This document shows, piece after piece, positions 58,833 through 64,000 of a stretch of DNA of 64,000 nt. The translations under genes were made by a program, and so were the position numbers. The notes under the pieces were generated by a model that saw only the letters and a list, made by a program, of their open reading frames with translations, did not search any database and was not told where the DNA came from. Each line of letters starts with the position of its first letter. The stretch's first letter is position 1. The stretch comes from Trema orientale (lineage: Eukaryota; Streptophyta; Magnoliopsida; Rosales; Cannabaceae): contig JXTC01000602.1 in NCBI GenBank assembly GCA_002914845.1, positions 24,931 through 88,930 on the forward strand, given 5' to 3'.

Positions 58833-60508
58833 TGTCATGACCTAAACTTCGGGCCAATAGCAGAATGAAAAATTCAGTTACTAAATATTTCGAGGATTTT
58901 AGTTTTTTTTTTACAAAATAAGGGAAAAATTTAGTATTTTTAATCTTTTGAAAAACATCAACTTGTAGTAAAAACGGTATCTTTAGAAAAGTTCATAAAT
59001 TACCCATAACTTTATTTTTACCATTGAAATACATTCGTTGAGTATAAATAATAAAGTTCAAGCAATCAAAAATATTTAATAGTCCATTTATAGTATCCAA
59101 AATGTCCTCATTTTTTTAAAGTCATTCATTATTTTAAAACTCCCTCGTAAATCCAATTATATATATTAATAATCATAGCTAAATAATCGTAAGGAAACTA
59201 GGAAGATACCAATACATAAGATGACACGAGTTCGAAAGAAATACTAGAATTATAGAGGAACTACACGAATAACTCCATTGACCATCCAAAGGTTTATCAC
59301 AGCAACTAAACATAAAAATGATGGAAAAGAAGGGGAGTGAGTATTCGTATGCTCAGTAGGAAATCAATCTCCCTTTTCAGAAAACCATTTGTACTTTTGA
59401 AAATCCTACATGGTCAATAGTTCATAATCCAGTAATATAAGCCACTTGTATACGTAAACATAAGTCGTACATCAAAAATCATATAGCACATGACATAAAT
59501 CATCTAGACTCATGAGCTCTCTTTCCTAATCACGAACCAGAGTAATCCTCATGCCGTGTGAATAGATACTCTGCCTTGAACTACATGATCATGTGCCCTA
59601 GGAGCTAGTTTCCTGCAAAGGTTTACGGGTTTTCACCGAAGGTGGGGTTATAGCCAGCTAATGTGGTCCCTTCACAGATTTACAGACTTGTACCGATGGT
59701 GGGGTCGTAGCTACCTGTACTCGCTCGTGATGCTAAACTAGTACGCATATATGATCCTATAACACGTGCAGTTTGAACCAATCCGAAAATCCTATGCAGT
59801 CATTTTTATTCCAAAATATCACATTTTTCTGAAAATAGTATCAAAATTGAATAAATCATATTTATTCACGAAATTTTTATAATAGATAAATAATCCAAAT
59901 AAATTCAATTTTTAATAAAAAAGCAGGTAATCGATCCCCTACCCCTAGGGAATAACTGGAACTAGCTATCAAGGCATGTGACAACTGCCGTGTGTCGTTT
60001 CGAGGTCCAAAAGAGTGAATTAGTTTCCAATTTAGCTTGCGTTAAGATATCGATTTTCCAACAGAGTCTCAGCTAGAAAAACATATGTCACTAATGAGTT
60101 TCTAATGGTCAAAATAACTAAGTTAGAGTCTTAAACATATAACTTGTCCAATTCAAGTACCAGACCTTAAATGGGCCTTAAATTCTTAGAGTTATAAAAT
60201 ACCACTTTTCAGAAAGTAATTGCAAGAATATCATCCTCTCTGAATATTTTCAAAAATATCACATTTCAAAATTTTAGTCCTGCTGACCGAGGCCCAAGGA
60301 GCCCAATATTTTTAATCTTTCAAAAATACCATATATTCCTCAATCTGATTACAAATATATCAACTTTCCAGCTCTAATCAAATCCCTTAAACTTCAAGGA
60401 CCGGATTTAAAACATATTATGTGAGGCCCATCAATATTTTTGGTACTACTTTAGCAGGTTGCCTTTCAGAAAATTCGTACAAATATGCGGACCCATTGCG
60501 ATGTGACA
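58833..60508 (-). mobile_element. Solo LTR related in layout to the LTR of retroelement A, 1.68 kb; fossil
   Basis: In plus orientation it starts TGTCATGACC and ends GATGTGACA, with TGTCA/TGACA inverted ends, flanked by TAATT (58828-58832) and AAATT (60509-60513), a near-match target duplication. Its layout (GTGAGTATTCGTATGCTCAG block, a CATGCCGTGTG block, TTCGAGG-like end words) parallels gypsy LTRs such as those of element A, but it is too diverged to be the same family. No internal sequence. Confidence 0.6.
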
Positions 60509-60582
60509 AAATTACAACCTTTTATTTATTTCCCAAGGTTAGGGAAGTTATTCATTTTCCCATTCTAAAATTCCCCAAAATA

Positions 60583-60828
60583 GGGCACCAATTCAATAAG
60601 TATTTTTTTTTTTTTTCACTTATACATAGGTATCATTTTGGCCAATGAAATTTTTTTATCTACATTTTTTTATATTAAAAAGTATGAGAAAAAAATAACA
60701 TTAATAATTTACGTCTTTTGATGTATCTCATTATAACTATTAGATCATGATTAGATGATGATTCAATGGCTAAAAAAAATAGCTACACATAGTTAAAAAA
60801 ATTATATTTATTTACTGGATTGGCAACC
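60583..60828. mobile_element. Short MITE, family 'GGTTGCCAATC', copy 2, opposite orientation
   Basis: Read on the minus strand it starts GGTTGCCAATCCAGTAAATA and parallels 19432-19662 throughout: TTAACTATGTGTAGCTATT, AGCCATTGAATCATCATCTA, AAAGACGTAAATTATTAAT and TTTCATTGGCCAAAATGA. The other end is GGGCACCAATTCAATAAG. No coding capacity. Confidence 0.65.
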
Positions 60829-60833
60829 ATACA

Positions 60834-60970
60834 TATGTATATATGTCCTAAACACTTTTCGCTGTTAAAAGAAGAAAAAATAAAAAAGAAAAAGTAACCC
60901 AAACCCGCACGTGCAACTTAGCTCTGCTATCTATGCAAAATTGAACTAGAAGTTGGGCATTAAAGAAACC
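60834..60970. repeat. Duplicated block, copy 2, right part
   Basis: It parallels 55595-55720: ATGTATATATG, then TTTTCGCT, then ACCCAAACCCGCACGTGCAA, then CTATGCAAAATTGAACTAGA and AGTTGGGCATTAAAGA. It lies just downstream of the GC-rich gene at 61216-61614. Confidence 0.7.
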
Positions 60971-61215
60971 ATTAGAAAAGCAACTTTCTTTCCCAAAAAA
61001 TAAAAAAGAAATATTTTTCTGTGCTTTCTTTACATAATTAGGCTCCCTTAATGACTCTTCAGTCGTCTCCAATACATTTCCACTATCCAGAGCCAATAAT
61101 TACAATAAAAATACATAAAAACACAGAAAATTCACATGAAAATTTTAATCTAAATAAATATCTCCAAAAGCAAAATTTGGAAAAAAGAACAAAGAAAAAT
61201 CTAAATCCAACTTGA

Positions 61216-61614
61216 TTAAAGTTGAGTATTAGAACTAATTTCACTTGGTTCTCGATCTGGTTTTTCTTCTTTACAATTTGGGTTCTTCTTCTCCGAAACC
61301 AAGGCCTTCAAATCGAACGACCCGAATTTGGGCGTGGTTTCGGTTCCAGACCCGGTCATGAATTTGGTGTCGAAGCTGAACGAGAAATTGGGGTTCGGAT
61401 CGGGTCGGGCGACGAGCTCTTCCACTTTCTCCAGGGCCTTCGGGCAGTACCTCCGCCTCTTGGGCTCTCGGGTCGAATCCGGTTCTTCGTTTTCCGGGTT
61501 TTCGGCGGATACTGTGGCCGGAACTGGTGGGTCTTCGCCGGAATCTGGATTTTTTGGAGCCACGGAGAGTATTGGAGTTGGGGTTATTGGCTCTATGATG
61601 TTCCTGGCAGCCAT
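61216..61614 (-). CDS. Small GC-rich gene, 132-residue protein of unknown function
   Basis: This is a single open frame from ATG 61614 (context AAAAATGGC) to TAA at 61216. The protein is hydrophilic: N-terminal MAARNIIEPITPTPILSVAP, a Pro/Glu-rich acidic stretch to residue 50, then a basic motif REPKRRRYCPKALEKVEELV (about 49-68), then NPNFSFSFDTKFM, and a charged C-terminus. There are no membrane segments or signal peptide. I do not recognise the family. Support for a real gene: GC and codon content far above the flanks, a TATA box at the right distance, and no repeat content. The basic KRRR could be a nuclear targeting signal (inference). A further exon downstream cannot be excluded. Confidence 0.65.
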   Translation of the reverse strand: MAARNIIEPITPTPILSVAPKNPDSGEDPPVPATVSAENPENEEPDSTREPKRRRYCPKALEKVEELVARPDPNPNFSFSFDTKFMTGSGTETTPKFGSFDLKALVSEKKNPNCKEEKPDREPSEISSNTQL

Positions 61615-61677
61615 TTTTGTGGGGAGAAAGGAAGCTTATGTTAGAAAAAATAGGCTCTAATTAATTTTGGGCGGCTG

Positions 61678-61684
61678 TTTTATA
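61678..61684 (-). promoter_or_regulatory. TATA box of the GC-rich gene
   Basis: The minus strand reads TATAAAA, 64-70 nt upstream of ATG 61614. That places transcription start about 35 nt before the ATG, followed by an A/C-rich short leader (CTCCCCACAAAA). No other TATA-like word lies as close. A foldback transposon begins about 54 bp further upstream. Confidence 0.6.
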
Positions 61685-61737
61685 ATCTGCTCATGTGGAA
61701 TTACCATATTGTCCTTGTCTTGTGTTTTTAGAACGAG

Positions 61738-62416
61738 TTTTTGGCATGATTTGTCTCTATGTTTTTCGTGATTGGCCAAATGTCTTTGAGTTATTATTTA
61801 TGGTAATTAAATCTTTAAGTTTTGAAACTTTTGGCAATTAAGTCATTTTTGTGAGTAATTGTTAAAATACTAGATAGAATTAAGTATTTTCAAGTCAAAT
61901 TAATATTTTACTGACGTTAGTTAGAATTAGAAAGAAAATAACTAAAAATTAACAACATTTAATAATAGGGCGCGTCTACAGTAGGGGCGTCCCTACGTAG
62001 GGCCCTGTCTATTCACCGTTGGATAGGAATCTGTATATAAATAGATTCTCCACAGAATCCCGTTATTCCCCACAGATTCCCGTCTAACGATAATTAAGGC
62101 ATGACCCTACGTAGGGACGCCCCTACCGTAGCCATCCCCTTAATAATATAATACAAAAAATAAAAAAAATAAAAATTCTCAAAAATTTAAAATTTCGTTT
62201 AAAATTTCTTTCTATTTCCCTTCCAACTATTTAATGATAGTGAACTAGCAATTTATTTCACTGAATCACGTTCAATTTTATGAAAATTTTAATATTAACA
62301 GACAAAAGTTTTAATTGTCAAAATTTTTAAAACTTAAGGACTTAATTGCTAAATAAATTAACTTAGGAACCATTTTGTCAATATGTGAATAATATAGGGA
62401 CTAAATATGCCAAAAA
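61738..62416. mobile_element. Foldback MITE with TTTTTGGCAT ends, containing a second MITE
   Basis: The left arm (TTTTTGGCATGATTTGTCTC, then TTAAGTTTTGAAACTTTTGG, then CAATTAAGTCATTTTTG) is mirrored by the right arm read on the minus strand (TTTTTGGCATATTTAGTCCC, then TTAAGTTTTAAAAATTTTGA, then CAATTAAAACTTTTGTC). Arms are about 230 bp. Without the inner MITE it is about 520 bp. No coding sequence. Confidence 0.65.
61974..62133. mobile_element. 160 bp MITE with near-perfect 30 bp inverted ends, nested in the foldback element
   Basis: The left end is GTCTACAGTAGGGGCGTCCC and continues TACGTAGGG; the right end read on the minus strand is GGCTACGGTAGGGGCGTCCC and continues TACGTAGGG. The high arm identity suggests a young insertion. 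Superfamily not determined; no clear target duplication found. Confidence 0.75.
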
Positions 62417-62433
62417 GCTTTTTAGAATTGATG

Positions 62434-62490
62434 AGTACAGCTACATAAATACCATGTAGCTCTTTAGTACAGCTACATAAATACCATGTA
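62434..62490 (+). repeat. Short tandem duplication, 25 bp unit at a 32 bp spacing
   Basis: AGTACAGCTACATAAATACC plus ATGTA occurs at 62434-62458 and again at 62466-62490, identical. Confidence 0.85.
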
Positions 62491-63305
62491 CGTGCTCTTA
62501 TCCATTAGTTTTTCCGGTTGTACAAATTTTCAGAGACCATAAATTATCAGAATTGCCAATTAGGGGGGAAAAAACAAAGAATTGGGGAAATTAGATCAGA
62601 TTTATTTTGGACATGAAATGAAAATTCTTGATTTTAATATTTTTCTTCTTTCTTTTTTTTTTTTTTTACTGAGTACACGATTATTGGAAGATTCTGAATT
62701 AATTGCCAAAAAAAAAAAGCTAAATGGTGATTTAAAGCTGCTAAATTGTCCCATCAAATTTGTCCATTGGTGTAAAATCCATAGTAAGACGTGAGGCACA
62801 TAAAAAATTTCAAACTCTTGTGATTTTTTACCATGTACTGAGTGAAAATTTTGTTTTTGTTTTTATTTTTTTATTTTTATTTTCTTTTGGTGGAAGCCTG
62901 CGAATTTTAATCATTTCTAATTTTATACCTAGGTTTCGCATATTTTTTTGAAGGAGTTTTGCTGCATTTGCTTCATGCCCTTATCACCTGCAATTCGAAG
63001 GACTTAGGCCGTTCAGGTGTTCAATTCCTAAAAAAGACCTTTCCAAGGGATAATAATAAAAACAACAACAGTAATAATAATAATAATAATCCACTTCAAC
63101 AACATTAATAATAATAATAAAGAAACTCATTAAAATTGATAGGTAATTGTTGACTTATAAATGTAAGGTCAAGCTGGAAGATATAAGACGTAATCTTGTT
63201 CAAATAGAATTATGAACAAGATAGTGGATTGAGCTACTTACTATACGAGAAAGACAAGTGAACACATTTTTGTGTAGTTCTAATGTTTTTTGTCTAGTTC
63301 TAATA
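62491..63305. other. Intergenic AT-rich sequence with simple repeats
   Basis: Contains poly-T runs, an AATAAT/AACAAC microsatellite (63050-63120) and no gene I can support. Confidence 0.4.
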
Positions 63306-64000
63306 TCACGACCAGAAATCTAAAACTGTGACTTTTAATAGTTTTGAGTGAAAATAAAGATGAATAAAGAATTTGTAAAATTTAAGAGGAAACCAAGTAC
63401 TTAGATTTTATATTCTAGTTCTCAAATCATTAGAAATTCAGTATTAAAAGGAGTCTCTCACTCCCTCTTTAGTTTAGTTTATCAAGGAAGAACCGCCAAT
63501 TAAGGTTCAAAAAAATATAGTTAAGTCGTTTAAAATCTTGGCTTAATAAAGCTTTAGTGTTGAATAAATGAATTTCATAAATATCGAATATCCAAATGTC
63601 CAAAAATTAATTTACAGAGTTAGTCATAATTTCAAGTACTTAAAATTTTGAAAATATGCTCCTTAGGAACCATAGTGTCCCATTTATACACCAAATCCTC
63701 AAATAGTAGTAAAGACATCCTCATACAAGCACTTAGCAGATACAACAAACTTGGCTAAACAGTTAGACATGAAGAGATAATAGGACAAAATATAGGGACT
63801 AACCAAGGGAGAGGAATATGACCGCAAGTGTAAGCCAAGCGACTTGCCTAGCTATCAAGGCAACTATATCAAATGAGCAATCACCTGAAAGGGAGAAAAG
63901 TAACGAGGTGAGCTTAAAGGCTTAGTAGAAAATTTTTACCTCATTTAAAAACTTTTTTAGTAATAGAGAGTCCATGCATGGTTAGTTTAAATCAAAATAC
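63306..64000 (-). mobile_element. LTR-like segment related to the LTR of retroelement A, runs off the window; fossil
   Basis: It begins TATCACGACCAGAAATC, like TGTCACGACTAGAAATC of element A. It later shares the block GGAATATGACCGCAAGTGTA, then AGCCAAGCGACTTGCCTAGC, then TATCAAGGCAACTAT and a CACCTGAAAG phrase with 7500-7590 and 33240-33325. It is strongly diverged, so it is another member of the family or a sister family. Only the first 0.7 kb is in the window. Confidence 0.6.

Noticed and set aside
61222-61660. Two long plus-strand open frames overlapping the GC-rich gene
   Set aside because: The minus frame has a good start context, a TATA box at the right distance and protein-like composition; the plus frames are Arg/Phe/Gly-rich shadows of GC-rich sequence.
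1-64000. tRNA or rRNA genes
   Set aside because: I looked for cloverleaf-like GC-rich 70-90 bp stretches and conserved T-loop words and saw none I could support by eye; a covariance-model scan would be needed to exclude them.

Overview
This is a plant nuclear window, probably from a eudicot. It is AT-rich, its genes have introns, and it is dominated by transposable elements: Ty3/gypsy chromoviruses, CACTA, Mutator-like (MULE), PIF/Harbinger and L1-type LINE sequence, plus MITEs. I cannot name the species. Only two host genes look intact: an ACD6-like ankyrin/PGG membrane protein gene (2335-4728, minus, three exons) and a small GC-rich gene of unknown function (61216-61614, minus) with a well-placed TATA box.

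Layout. 1-542 is the end of a CACTA element. 780-1908 is an L1 ORF1 fragment split by a Tourist-like MITE with a TTA target duplication. 2335-4836 is the ACD6-like gene and its promoter; pieces of its upstream region recur at 5930-6240 and 6790-7050. 7094-34851 is a nested complex. The outer gypsy-type element A (minus) carries an inserted chromovirus B (plus, 11688-31507, target duplication AAAAT). The left LTR of B holds a 9.3 kb CACTA element (13488-22801), and its right LTR holds a solo LTR (29088-30529). The CACTA element in turn holds a MITE (19432-19662).

35528-48619 is a decayed MULE with long inverted repeats. A DUF1985-type gene reads inward from the left and a mudrA-type transposase gene reads inward from the right. 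Between them lies a tandem array of about 72 bp units with a higher-order period of about 405 bp. The right inverted repeat is interrupted by about 2.8 kb of foreign sequence. 48620-55551 is a PIF/Harbinger element inserted in the last bases of the MULE. Its transposase (minus) and its NAM-associated/Myb-like ORF1 (plus) are divergent and are separated by an array of 11-12 repeats of about 94 bp. It also carries a solo LTR and a small non-autonomous insertion near its right end.

55552-64000 is a patchwork: a mudrA N-terminal remnant, a 132 bp tandem array, a duplicated copy of the Harbinger end with its flank, another solo LTR, a second copy of the MITE seen inside the CACTA element, the GC-rich gene, a foldback element with a MITE inside it, and an LTR-like segment that runs off the window. 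Apart from the two host genes, the coding sequence seen here belongs to decayed transposons. LTR divergence read by eye and the nesting give the same order: A oldest, then B, then the CACTA element and the solo LTR, then the MITE.
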